Below are positions 1 through 7,923 of a stretch of 64,000 nt of DNA, piece after piece. The DNA is from an uncultured Fluviicola sp. (lineage in GTDB: Bacteria; Bacteroidota; Bacteroidia; Flavobacteriales; Crocinitomicaceae), in contig NZ_CAMLDC010000001.1 in the NCBI RefSeq assembly GCF_946478805.1, forward strand, positions 1 to 64,000. The letters are read 5' to 3'. The notes below the pieces were generated by a model that saw only the letters and a program-made list of their open reading frames with translations, did no database searches and had not been told where the DNA came from. Position 1 is the stretch's first letter; each line of letters opens with the position of its first letter. The position numbers were made by a program, and so were the translations under genes.

Positions 1-103
1 TGTTTGATTTCATATAAATTGACTTTTTGTGGTCAACCTATATTAGGGATGTACATAACTGTTTGGATAAGAATGCCATTTCTTTTCAATTTTGCATTTT
101 GTT

Positions 104-136
104 TTGAACTTCAAAGAGTGAAATCGGTTATTTTTG
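104..136 (+). promoter_or_regulatory. Predicted promoter of asd
   Basis: A TAnnTTTG-type -7 element (TATTTTTG, 129-136) is preceded by TTG at 104-106 with a 22-base spacer, inside the 17-23 range of Flavobacteriia sigma factor promoters. It sits 16 bases before the chosen asd ATG. Confidence 0.5.
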
Positions 137-152
137 TAAAAATTTTTTGGTT

Positions 153-1166
153 ATGAGAGTAGCAGTTGTCGGAGCGACAGGAATGGTTGGAAATGTCATG
201 ATGGAAGTATTGAAAGAACGTTCATTTCCGATTACGGAATTAATTCCTGTAGCATCTGAGAAATCGGTTGGTAAGAAAATTGAATTCGGAGGATTGGAAT
301 TTCCGGTTGTGGACTTGGCTACTGCTGTTACTATGAAACCGGATGTTGCTATTTTTTCTGCCGGTGGTGAAACATCTTTGGAATGGGCTCCGAAATTTGC
401 TGCCGTTGGAACAACGGTTATCGATAATAGTTCAGCATGGAGAATGGATCCCGATAAAAAATTGATAATCCCGGAAATTAATGGGGATATTCTGACAGCT
501 TCGGATAAGATCATTGCAAATCCGAACTGTAGCACAATTCAGTTGTTGATGGCACTTGCACCGCTTCATAAAGCTTATGGGGTGAAACGTGTCGTGGTTT
601 CCACTTATCAATCGATTACCGGAACGGGAGTAAAAGCAGTTCAACAATTGGAAAACGAACGTGCAGGGATTTCCGGAGAAATGGCATACAATTACCCGAT
701 CGATAAAAACTGTATTCCTCATTGTGATTCATTTATGGATAATGGATATACCAAAGAAGAAATGAAGCTTACAAATGAGACCAAGAAAATATTGGATCCG
801 TCAATTTCAGTGACAGCTACTGCTGTGCGTGTTCCGGTTGTCGGTGGGCACTCGGAAGCTGTAAATGTGGAATTCGAAAAGGAATTTGATCTGGCGGATG
901 TTCGAAAATTGCTTCACGGAACGGAAGGAGTTACTTTAAAAGATGACCCGACAACGAATTCCTATCCGATGCCGCGTTTTGCACAGTCTAAAGATGATGT
1001 ATTTGTAGGAAGAATCCGAAGAGATGAGAGTCAGGAAAAGACGTTGAATATGTGGGTGGTAGCCGATAATTTGAGAAAAGGAGCAGCAACTAACGCGATT
1101 CAAATTGCCGAACTATTGATGAAGAAGGGTATTTTGACCCCGATGACTGTCGAAACACACAATTAA
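153..1166 (+). CDS. asd: Aspartate-semialdehyde dehydrogenase
   Basis: Cytoplasmic NADPH-dependent enzyme that reduces aspartyl-4-phosphate to aspartate semialdehyde, the branch point to lysine/diaminopimelate, threonine and methionine. The 337-residue protein has the N-terminal Rossmann motif VVGATGMVG (residues 5-13) and the catalytic cysteine in NPNCSTIQ (Cys126); length is normal for the family. I chose the ATG at 153 over an in-frame TTG two codons upstream because the ATG lies a normal distance after a good promoter and gives the usual MRVAVVGATG start. The next gene follows closely on the same strand, but its product is unrelated. Confidence 0.97.
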   Translation: MRVAVVGATGMVGNVMMEVLKERSFPITELIPVASEKSVGKKIEFGGLEFPVVDLATAVTMKPDVAIFSAGGETSLEWAPKFAAVGTTVIDNSSAWRMDPDKKLIIPEINGDILTASDKIIANPNCSTIQLLMALAPLHKAYGVKRVVVSTYQSITGTGVKAVQQLENERAGISGEMAYNYPIDKNCIPHCDSFMDNGYTKEEMKLTNETKKILDPSISVTATAVRVPVVGGHSEAVNVEFEKEFDLADVRKLLHGTEGVTLKDDPTTNSYPMPRFAQSKDDVFVGRIRRDESQEKTLNMWVVADNLRKGAATNAIQIAELLMKKGILTPMTVETHN

Positions 1167-1191
1167 TCGCTTGCAATTTCGTTATAGCCTT

Positions 1192-2022
1192 ATGCAGAGC
1201 AGAATTCTGGTTTTAGTGATTTGTATTTTAACTTCTTATTCATGGAGTCAAAAGGCGCACAGACATAATGGTTGGTCGCGCTCTGAAATTGGCTTTATGG
1301 CAGGGGGAAGCTATTATATCGGGGATTTGAACCAAGCTCATTTCAAGCATACAAACCTGGCAGGACAATTATTGTATCGCTACAATATCAACGCCCGTTT
1401 GGCCTACCGTTTGAATTTCACCTATGGGAAGATTGAAGGGTATGACAGTGAGCAAAAGCAACCCTTTTATCAAAACAGGAACCTTTCATTCCAGTCCGAT
1501 TTATTTGAATTTGGTTCGGGGATTGAAGTGACGTATTTTCCATTTGAGATTGGAAACAGAAGATATAAGGGTACGGCTTACCTATTAGCTGAATTGTCTT
1601 TAACCAGAATCAACCCGAAGGCGAATTACAATGGAGCTTTAGTTGAATTGCAACCCTTGGGGACGGAAGGACAAGGAACTGATTTGGCAGATCGGGGAAA
1701 ATACTCACGAATTCAATTGGGAGTTCCGATTGCTGTTGGAGCGCGTCTTTCCCTTTCTCCGAATGTTGCCTTGAATATAGAATACGGAATCCGATTCATG
1801 TTTACCGACTACTTGGATGATGTAGGCGGATACCGTTATGCTGATCCGGTGCTTTTGGCTGCTCAGAATGGTCCGACTTCCGCTGCACTAAGCAATCGAA
1901 GTTTGGATGGAAACCGTTTCGGACAACGCGGTAACCGCGCATCCAGGGATTGGTATACTTTCTTCGGAATTGGTTTGATGATCCGTATGGGAGGAAAACA
2001 AAGCTGCCCACAACCCAAATAA
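1192..2022 (+). CDS. Outer-membrane beta-barrel protein, DUF6089-like
   Basis: A 276-residue exported protein. The ATG at 1192 gives a clean signal peptide (hydrophobic residues 4-16, then SWSQ). An in-frame TTG at 1171 would add seven residues and is less likely. After the signal come alternating hydrophobic/aromatic strands and an early GFMAGGSYYIGDLN segment, typical of the Bacteroidota DUF6089 family. The C-terminal strands (GIGLMIRMGGK) fit a barrel end. The molecular function of this family is not known to me. It begins 25 bases after asd and may be cotranscribed with it. Family assignment is from recall of the N-terminal pattern and is moderately sure. Confidence 0.7.
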   Translation: MQSRILVLVICILTSYSWSQKAHRHNGWSRSEIGFMAGGSYYIGDLNQAHFKHTNLAGQLLYRYNINARLAYRLNFTYGKIEGYDSEQKQPFYQNRNLSFQSDLFEFGSGIEVTYFPFEIGNRRYKGTAYLLAELSLTRINPKANYNGALVELQPLGTEGQGTDLADRGKYSRIQLGVPIAVGARLSLSPNVALNIEYGIRFMFTDYLDDVGGYRYADPVLLAAQNGPTSAALSNRSLDGNRFGQRGNRASRDWYTFFGIGLMIRMGGKQSCPQPK

Positions 2023-2058
2023 AAAATCCAATCTTATTTTAATCGGAATCCGTGATTA

Positions 2059-2637
2059 TCAATGCGGGTAATACGGAGAGATCATCAAGTAGACGATTAC
2101 TCCACTTGCTGCAACATAAAACCACAAAGGCCAAGTGATCTTTGTCCACTTGCGGTGTCTTTCATAATTACCTTCCCAAGCATGTAAATAAGAGAAAAGC
2201 ACCATTGGAATAACTGCAACACTCAGAATAATATGTGTGATCAGGATCAGGTAGTAAGTGATTTTGCTTGCAGAAGATAAAGTCAGTAATTCATACTTCT
2301 CTAATTCGCCGTTTCCATCCCAATCCCCATAAATGGTTGGATCTGAAGTCATGTGATACGCCACATAGCAAACCAGGAAAAGAACGGAAAGTACCATACA
2401 AACTTTGATGATTCCCTCGTGCAAACTGATTTTCTTCTGTTTGATAGCAATCAGGGCAACTACCAGTAGAATGGCAGTCACTGCATTGATAGACGCATAG
2501 ATTGAAGGTAGGAAAGTAAGGTCAACACCTTCAATTTTAACTTTAAAGCATACGGCTACAGCTACTGGAATAACAATTGAAAGCGCAATAATCAGTTTGC
2601 GAATTCCGTGTTTAGGGGTGTTTTGAGTTGACTCCAT
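2059..2637 (-). CDS. DUF420 membrane protein (CtaM/YozB-like), oxidase assembly
   Basis: A 192-residue inner-membrane protein with five predicted hydrophobic helices (roughly residues 15-30, 42-62, 75-95, 125-147, 168-187). Histidines sit in or near helices (YHMTSDPTIYGDW, THIILS, LHAWEG), as in DUF420. Characterised relatives, CtaM in Staphylococcus and YozB in Bacillus, are needed for haem-copper oxidase function. It is the last gene of the oxidase operon and overlaps the end of the sco gene by 26 bases, which suggests translational coupling. The ATG at 2637 is preferred to a TTG two codons upstream. No clear terminator separates it from the convergent gene at 2022. Confidence 0.8.
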   Translation of the reverse strand: MESTQNTPKHGIRKLIIALSIVIPVAVAVCFKVKIEGVDLTFLPSIYASINAVTAILLVVALIAIKQKKISLHEGIIKVCMVLSVLFLVCYVAYHMTSDPTIYGDWDGNGELEKYELLTLSSASKITYYLILITHIILSVAVIPMVLFSYLHAWEGNYERHRKWTKITWPLWFYVAASGVIVYLMISPYYPH

Positions 2638-3283
2638 ATTCAATTTCTAATAATTTACGTAAATCGCTATTTAATTTGTCTACCTCCTTGGTTTGAGTGC
2701 CTCGATAAATTCCTCTCACATAACCTTCTTTGTCAACCAGTACCATCCCATCGCTGTGCGCAAATCCTCCGGCTGCCATTGGATCCTTGTCAGCATGAAC
2801 CATGAAGTGCATCACACCTAAACGATGTGTCTTAGCTTCATCACCTGTAAAGAAATACCAGTTTTTGGTCTTGATCCCGTTGTTCTTGATATATTCCTTG
2901 AGTACGTGTGGCTGGTCTGTTTTCGGGTCGATGCTGAATGACATGAATTGGACTTCGGAAGCAAGGTCCTGAGTCAGGATATTTAACCGTTTCATCTGGG
3001 AGATCATTGGCGGGCAAATACTCGGACAACTTGTGAAGAAGAAATTGGCAATCCAGACTTTGCCTTTCATTGACTCGGAGGTAATGATGTTCGAATCTTG
3101 GTTCAGATAAGAAAAAGCAGGAATTTTAGGGAAAACAGTATCTACTGATTGGACACCATCGGTTTCAGAAAAAACAATGTCATAATTCCCAAAATAGGGA
3201 AGTGCTTTCGGTTTCTTCTCCCGTTCCGTTTTACAACTTGCAACTAAGATCAGAATCAGCGCGACATGGATTATCCGTTTCAT
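2612..3283 (-). CDS. sco: SCO1/SenC family copper chaperone lipoprotein
   Basis: Predicted periplasm-facing lipoprotein (223 residues; lipobox LVASC, Cys17) with a thioredoxin fold. It has all copper ligands of the Sco family: a CxxxC pair in SCPSICP (Cys86, Cys90) and the distal histidine in FAHSDG (His176). Sco proteins deliver copper to, or reduce the cysteines of, the CuA site of cytochrome c oxidase subunit II. It lies between a second Sco-like gene and the DUF420 gene, within an oxidase operon, which fits that role. Its start overlaps the end of the upstream gene by four bases (ATGA). Confidence 0.93.
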   Translation of the reverse strand: MKRIIHVALILILVASCKTEREKKPKALPYFGNYDIVFSETDGVQSVDTVFPKIPAFSYLNQDSNIITSESMKGKVWIANFFFTSCPSICPPMISQMKRLNILTQDLASEVQFMSFSIDPKTDQPHVLKEYIKNNGIKTKNWYFFTGDEAKTHRLGVMHFMVHADKDPMAAGGFAHSDGMVLVDKEGYVRGIYRGTQTKEVDKLNSDLRKLLEIEYGVNSKHP

Positions 3284-3969
3284 TTTTCGTTCGCTTTCCT
3301 ATGTTTGTATGCTTTGATATCGTATTCTTTTTCTAAAAGAGCCATGTGATCGCGCATGGTACGAATCGTACTTTCTGTTTTTCCGGGTAAAACCATTCTC
3401 AGGTGATTGTTCTTATCGGATAGAAGCATCAATTCCTGGAAACCGAATCCTCCGAAGTATTTCTTATCCTCTTGGAGTAAGGTCTGTCCGTTATGTTTCA
3501 TATTGTAAAGAGCTTTCGCATCTCCTGAAACAATTAGCCAAATAGAAGGGTCGAATCCTTCCACACGATCCTTCAACATGAATTCCACGTCTTTGAGCCG
3601 TTTGTCCGGATTACCTGCACCGTCTGTTAAAACAGAAACCAGTTTGACATGCAATTTTTTCTTGTTCTTCCGAAGTGTTTGATAAATCAGCTGATCCAGG
3701 TGCCAAATAGTTACACCACAGGAATCCGGACAAGAAGGTTGAATTGTTGTATACAATATGATCTGATTCTTAAAAGAGTCGTTGGTATATACCTTTCCTC
3801 TTGCATCCGTAAAGGAGAATTTTGGAATTGCTCCGTAATCATCCAGCTCTTTGAATTTGTGTTCGCAACTCCGAGTGGAAATGAATATTAAAATAAGAGC
3901 CGGTCCGAATAAAAGCAGTAGTGCGAACACTGATTTTAACGAACCGGCCTTAGAGTTTGACTTAGCCAT
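3280..3969 (-). CDS. Divergent Sco-like thioredoxin-fold protein lacking the copper histidine
   Basis: A 229-residue protein with one N-terminal membrane anchor (residues 13-31) and a thioredoxin-like domain. The CxxxC pair is present (SCPDSCG, Cys80 and Cys84) at the Sco position. The region where the distal histidine ligand should be reads FGGFGFQELMLLSDKNN (around 172-188), and I see no histidine aligned to His176 of the neighbouring Sco. It may therefore act as a thiol reductase rather than a copper donor; that is inference. It is tightly packed between the subunit IV gene (25-base gap) and sco (ATGA overlap). Confidence 0.82.
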   Translation of the reverse strand: MAKSNSKAGSLKSVFALLLLFGPALILIFISTRSCEHKFKELDDYGAIPKFSFTDARGKVYTNDSFKNQIILYTTIQPSCPDSCGVTIWHLDQLIYQTLRKNKKKLHVKLVSVLTDGAGNPDKRLKDVEFMLKDRVEGFDPSIWLIVSGDAKALYNMKHNGQTLLQEDKKYFGGFGFQELMLLSDKNNHLRMVLPGKTESTIRTMRDHMALLEKEYDIKAYKHRKANEK

Positions 3970-3994
3970 TGGCTATAAATCGTTTAAATGAAAA

Positions 3995-4363
3995 CTATCC
4001 TCCGTATGTTTCCCAAGCTGTGTGAACGGCATTAGCCTCAGTCAGAGCTATGAAAATAAGGTAAATAACAAAAATAAAATACGGAACTAAAATGCAATAT
4101 TTCAATACTTTCCGTTCATCACCTAAGTGCATGAACACAAGTACAATGTACCCTGCTTTCAACAAAGTCAATCCGATGAATAGGATTTTAACCATCCACC
4201 ACATTGAACTATCCTGATGAACCGTCATCCCGACACCAACTTCAAAAGCTGTAATTAATGTAAGAATTGCAGTAACCAACCAAATTTTGCGACGAATCTT
4301 TTTACCAGCCTCTTCGCTATGGTGAGCATCTAATGAATATTCAATAATATCGTCTCTTTCCAT
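3995..4363 (-). CDS. Cytochrome c oxidase subunit IV family protein
   Basis: A 122-residue membrane protein with three hydrophobic helices (about residues 27-47, 57-78, 87-108) and a short charged N-terminus. Size, helix number and the motif KAGYIVLVFMHL match the prokaryotic oxidase subunit IV family (COX4_pro_2 type), a small accessory subunit of caa3-like haem-copper oxidases. It sits between a subunit III gene (19 bases upstream in the operon) and the Sco-like genes, the usual arrangement in Bacteroidota. Confidence 0.88.
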   Translation of the reverse strand: MERDDIIEYSLDAHHSEEAGKKIRRKIWLVTAILTLITAFEVGVGMTVHQDSSMWWMVKILFIGLTLLKAGYIVLVFMHLGDERKVLKYCILVPYFIFVIYLIFIALTEANAVHTAWETYGG

Positions 4364-4382
4364 GATATATCGTTCTAAAAAA

Positions 4383-5435
4383 TTAAACTAAGTAGAAGAA
4401 TGTAAATACGAACACCCAAACTAAATCGACAAAGTGCCAGTACAATCCTGTTTTCTCAACCATCTCATAATGTCCGCGTTTGTGGTAAGTACCACGGGAA
4501 ACACCTAAGAAAATCAAGATATTGATCATTACTCCGGAGAATACGTGAAACCCGTGGAATCCGGTAATGAAGAAGAAGAATTGTCCATATTGGGAAGGCC
4601 CGTATTCGTTGCTATGTAAATCAGCACCATAAATGATAGTTCCTTTTTTTCCTGAATTAACAGATTCCCAATATTTCACTTCAGCATCTTTTCCGTGGAT
4701 TCTTGTCACTTTAGCCAAAGAATGACCCGTTCCATCCGTTTTGATGATCAATTCCATGTGTTCATCGTTGTGTTTTTTCCACGTTGCAACTGAACCATCA
4801 TGAAGGGTGATTTTCCCATCCTTTACTTGTCCGTTCATAACCGCAGTGCGGAAATGGTGGAACAATTCGTCAGGAGTTTCTTTAATCACATCTCCCACTT
4901 TGTGGTGTCTTCCGGCTTGAACTACTGTAAAGCTTTCCAACTCTCCAAAGTGACCTTTTACGATCGCGCGGGATCCTGTATGCTCTCCTGATAGGATTTC
5001 AACACTTCCGAAATGAGAACCGTGAATAAAGTGAGACCACTCCCAAGCTTGAGAACCCAAGAAGAAGAAACCACCGATAATTGTAGCAATCATCCACTTC
5101 ATTACACCTTTCTTATCCATACGGTGACCTGCTTCAACCGCCAATACCATCGTTACGGATGATACAATCAAGATGAAGGTCATCAAAGCCACGTACATCA
5201 AAGGATAACCGTGACCTAAGAAAGGTAAGGAGTCAAAAGTCTCTTCACCGATCGGCCAAGCGCTCTGTGTCGTGTGGCGCGTATAACCATAAGCAACTAA
5301 CAATCCACCGAATGTCAATGCATCCGATACCAAGAAAAACCACATCATCAATTTTCCGTAACTTACGTTAAACGGAGAAACTTTCCCGCTCCAAGCGGAT
5401 GCTGTGTCGACATGTGTTGTAGCGTGTCCAGCCAT
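4383..5435 (-). CDS. Cytochrome c oxidase subunit III with a large soluble insertion
   Basis: A 350-residue inner-membrane subunit of the aa3/caa3-type oxidase. N-terminal helices include the helix ending QAWEWSHFI, with the conserved glutamate. C-terminal helices contain TGFHGFHVFSGV and the ending EKTGLYWHFVDLVWVFVF, both hallmark subunit III segments. Between them, at about residues 140-280, lies a hydrophilic stretch rich in His, Lys and Gly that canonical bacterial subunit III (about 200 residues) lacks. The gene is 21 bases from the second subunit III-like gene. The insertion's function is unknown to me. Subunits I and II are not encoded in this window. Confidence 0.92.
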   Translation of the reverse strand: MAGHATTHVDTASAWSGKVSPFNVSYGKLMMWFFLVSDALTFGGLLVAYGYTRHTTQSAWPIGEETFDSLPFLGHGYPLMYVALMTFILIVSSVTMVLAVEAGHRMDKKGVMKWMIATIIGGFFFLGSQAWEWSHFIHGSHFGSVEILSGEHTGSRAIVKGHFGELESFTVVQAGRHHKVGDVIKETPDELFHHFRTAVMNGQVKDGKITLHDGSVATWKKHNDEHMELIIKTDGTGHSLAKVTRIHGKDAEVKYWESVNSGKKGTIIYGADLHSNEYGPSQYGQFFFFITGFHGFHVFSGVMINILIFLGVSRGTYHKRGHYEMVEKTGLYWHFVDLVWVFVFTFFYLV

Positions 5436-5456
5436 TTTATAATTTTTTGTGCAAGT

Positions 5457-6512
5457 TTAATGAATAAAAAGCAAAAAAAGCAACAAATAAATCCATAATG
5501 CACCTAAAAAATGCCAGAAAATGGCAAGGGTGCGTACAGGAAGGAAATTATCAGCTGCTAATTTACCTGAGAATGAACGAATTGAGGCTTTCAATACAAA
5601 AATTAAGGTTACTAAAATATGTAACAAGTGTAAGAAAGTCAAGATATACAAATACGAAGTTGCGGTATCAGAAGAAGAGTCCATTTTAAGCTGAAGTGGC
5701 GCGCTTAAAGGAATTCCTTTATAATAGAGTGTTCTGTCTTTATAATCGAGCTCCTGGTTCTTGTAATAGATTTTGAAGTCCTTTCCATATTTCCCTGCAT
5801 GAAAGAAATCTCCTCTTCCGTCACGGATATGCCAGGAAAATTCTTCCAACCGGATCAAATCAACGTGAGTTAACTCAATGGTATCCTGGACGTAGAATTT
5901 CCCGTTTTTGAAACTCATTGGCTGATGTTTATACATCAGGGTGTACTTATCCAGGTTTGCAATTTTAGGATTTTTGTCTTTGGTGATCCGTTCCAATTGT
6001 TTTGCAAAAGCGCTGATTTCTTTTTTCTTTTCTTCGGAAACCAATTTTCCGGCAATCAGGTAGTCGTTTCCATCAACTTCCATATATTTTCCATCGACCT
6101 CCAATTCATAATAAGAACCGTAACGACCATCGGAAACCGTTATCCTGGAAGATAAAAACGCTCCGTTTTGATAAAGCTCCTTATAACCTTTAAACTGAAA
6201 GTATGCAAATCCGACACCGAGAATAAAAGTAAGGGGGACAATGGTCTTAAGTATGGCGGCATTCCCTTTTTGAGCAATTTTGATTCCAATAAACAGAACG
6301 ATACTACTTAAAATAATGAGTGCTGTAGAAATATAGAATGCAGGCGGGAAATTGTATTTCACCCAAAAAGTATCTCCTGCACTTACAATATAACCAGAGG
6401 ATAAACCTGCAAACAACATCACGATACTGAAGATCCCTACGTAAATGAGGTTTTTTCGCATTTTCTCCCGAATCTCAGGAGTCAATTCTTTGTTGTAATC
6501 TGTATGAGACAT
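5457..6512 (-). CDS. Second cytochrome c oxidase subunit III-like protein with insertion
   Basis: A 351-residue membrane protein paralogous to the next gene in the operon. Helices are seen at about residues 22-45, 58-78 and 87-108, and after the insertion at about 285-310 and 325-350 (ending LAIFWHFLGALWIYLLLF). A roughly 170-residue hydrophilic, Lys- and Tyr-rich segment (about 115-283) interrupts the same loop as in its neighbour. In the helix where typical subunit III has QxxEW, this protein reads FQFKGYKEL, so the conserved glutamate appears to be missing. It begins 6 bases after ctaB. It is probably a structural oxidase subunit, but the divergence leaves this open. Confidence 0.85.
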   Translation of the reverse strand: MSHTDYNKELTPEIREKMRKNLIYVGIFSIVMLFAGLSSGYIVSAGDTFWVKYNFPPAFYISTALIILSSIVLFIGIKIAQKGNAAILKTIVPLTFILGVGFAYFQFKGYKELYQNGAFLSSRITVSDGRYGSYYELEVDGKYMEVDGNDYLIAGKLVSEEKKKEISAFAKQLERITKDKNPKIANLDKYTLMYKHQPMSFKNGKFYVQDTIELTHVDLIRLEEFSWHIRDGRGDFFHAGKYGKDFKIYYKNQELDYKDRTLYYKGIPLSAPLQLKMDSSSDTATSYLYILTFLHLLHILVTLIFVLKASIRSFSGKLAADNFLPVRTLAIFWHFLGALWIYLLLFLLFIH

Positions 6513-6518
6513 GTGCTT

Positions 6519-7418
6519 TTAAAAAAGTGTACCGTGTTTCCACAAAGCTTCCATGATTTCAGGAAGATTTCTGTCGAACACGTATAAAAATTGAACTACC
6601 GGTAACCAAATAAAGGATGCAAACATGAGTTTCCTCGCGTCGGCAATTGTAAGACTTAAGAAAAGTTTATAGGATTGAAGAAAGAATAGGATAGAACAAA
6701 TTCCTGCTACAATCAAGGTAATATCACTTGTCCAACCCATTAACCAAGGCAACAAGGAAAACGGAATCAAAGCCAATGAATAGATCATGATCTGAAATGC
6801 AGATCCTTTTGTTCTTCCTTGTTTGGAAGGTAAAAGTGAAAACCCGGCTTGCTGATAATCGTCATACACCACCCATGCGATTGCCCAAAAATGAGGGAAT
6901 TGCCAAACAAACTGTACGAAGAATAAAACTCCCGCTACCAAACCGAAACTGTCAGTTGCGGCAACAGCCCCGATCATTGGAGGAAGAGCTCCCGGAAATG
7001 CCCCTACAAAAACAGCCCAGGTAGAAATGCGCTTCATCGGGGTGTAAATAAAAACGTAAGAGACAAATGCGGCTAGACCAAGCAGCATGCAGCCCAAGTT
7101 CAATTGGTAAAGCATCACTAATCCCGGAAGTAAACAAACGGCTATGACAATTAATCCTTCATTTACCGACATTTCTCCCATAGGAAGCGGTCTTTTTCCT
7201 GTTCGGTTCATCAACACGTCCAGTTCGCGTTCCCAGATTTGATTGGACCCATTGGACGCAGCAGTTACCAATAAACCACCGAGTGTTAAATAAATGATTT
7301 CCAGCCAATCATGACCGCCAACAAATAAATATCCGGAAAGCGCAGATAGAATAACAAGGGCTGAGAGTCTGAATTTGGTGAAATTCATGTACATCTTCAC
7401 TTTTTTGCCGATACCCAT
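6519..7418 (-). CDS. ctaB: Protohaem IX farnesyltransferase (haem O synthase)
   Basis: Polytopic inner-membrane prenyltransferase that makes haem O from haem B and farnesyl diphosphate, the precursor of haem A for cytochrome oxidase. The conserved UbiA-family motif lies at residues 56-79 (NGSNQIWERELD followed by MNRTGKRPLP), and a second acidic motif is near YDDYQQAG. I chose the ATG at 7418 (299 residues). Upstream in-frame starts at 7454 (ATG) and 7475 (TTG) lie at or before a strong promoter element at 7442-7449, so they would not be in the transcript. It is the first gene of the seven-gene oxidase operon. Confidence 0.94.
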   Translation of the reverse strand: MGIGKKVKMYMNFTKFRLSALVILSALSGYLFVGGHDWLEIIYLTLGGLLVTAASNGSNQIWERELDVLMNRTGKRPLPMGEMSVNEGLIVIAVCLLPGLVMLYQLNLGCMLLGLAAFVSYVFIYTPMKRISTWAVFVGAFPGALPPMIGAVAATDSFGLVAGVLFFVQFVWQFPHFWAIAWVVYDDYQQAGFSLLPSKQGRTKGSAFQIMIYSLALIPFSLLPWLMGWTSDITLIVAGICSILFFLQSYKLFLSLTIADARKLMFASFIWLPVVQFLYVFDRNLPEIMEALWKHGTLF

Positions 7419-7441
7419 AATTACTCTATTTAAAGACTGTG

Positions 7442-7475
7442 CAAATGTACGCATCAAGTTGGAAATAGCACCCAA
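7442..7475 (-). promoter_or_regulatory. Predicted promoter of the oxidase accessory operon
   Basis: On the minus strand TACATTTG (plus coordinates 7442-7449) matches the TAnnTTTG -7 element, with a TTG (7473-7475) 23 bases upstream. Transcription would start near 7435, about 17 bases before the chosen ctaB ATG. Confidence 0.5.
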
Positions 7476-7597
7476 CTCTAATTCAAAATTTCAAATAGCC
7501 GTTAAATTAGATTGATTTTAGATAACAATAATTTCAATTATTCTTTAAAATGAACCAAATGTTACTTCGTTCTTACCTATTATTAATTTCTATGGCT

Positions 7598-7623
7598 TTG
7601 ATTTAACTTTAAAGATACCTTTG
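7598..7623 (+). promoter_or_regulatory. Predicted promoter of the candidate small RNA
   Basis: TACCTTTG (7616-7623) matches TAnnTTTG. The nearest TTG (7598-7600) is only 15 bases upstream, shorter than the usual 17-23, so the -33 assignment is weak. No ORF follows within 290 bases. Confidence 0.4.
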
Positions 7624-7628
7624 TTCTG

Positions 7629-7720
7629 TATCAGGTTATGAGTTCCTTCTTGGAATCTCAGAAATCGGGTCATAGGTGTGTTAGTTTGAGGGAGGAAGTG
7701 GTAAGCCTCCCTCTTTTTTT
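7629..7720 (+). ncRNA. Candidate small structured RNA, possibly 6S-like
   Basis: About 90 bases lie between a promoter-like element and an intrinsic terminator inside a 505-base gene-free stretch (7419-7923). A first hairpin pairs TGAGTTCC (7639-7646) with GGAATCTCA (7652-7660) around a five-base loop with one bulge. The flanks can form a short outer helix (near 7625-7629 with 7672-7676), leaving an internal loop. The 3' end is the hairpin GAGGGAGG/CCTCCCTC followed by seven T. There is no sensible ORF. A long helix with an internal bubble recalls 6S RNA, and Flavobacteria have a described 6S-Flavo family, but I cannot confirm membership. It could also be an attenuated leader of unknown use. 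Confidence 0.45.
7688..7720 (+). terminator. Intrinsic terminator of the candidate small RNA
   Basis: Perfect 8-bp stem GAGGGAGG (7688-7695) and CCTCCCTC (7706-7713) with a ten-base loop, followed by TTTTTTT. Confidence 0.8.
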
Positions 7721-7923
7721 GCCCTAAATTTCCTATTCCCGCATTTCATATTGAAAATTGTTTTTTCATCCTGAACAGATTAACAATTCCTGAATAGTGA
7801 CATAAACCTTAAATTTTTCGATCAGGATCCTTTGTCTGCAAATGGTTTGTGAATCAAGTCCGTCCCGGCGCAATTGCTTTGGCATAAACTTCGTCATTCA
7901 ATCGACAGATAAAATACACGATT

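Noticed and set aside
128..535. Minus-strand ORF opposite asd
   Set aside because: It is antisense to a clear housekeeping gene, has no family features and no start context.
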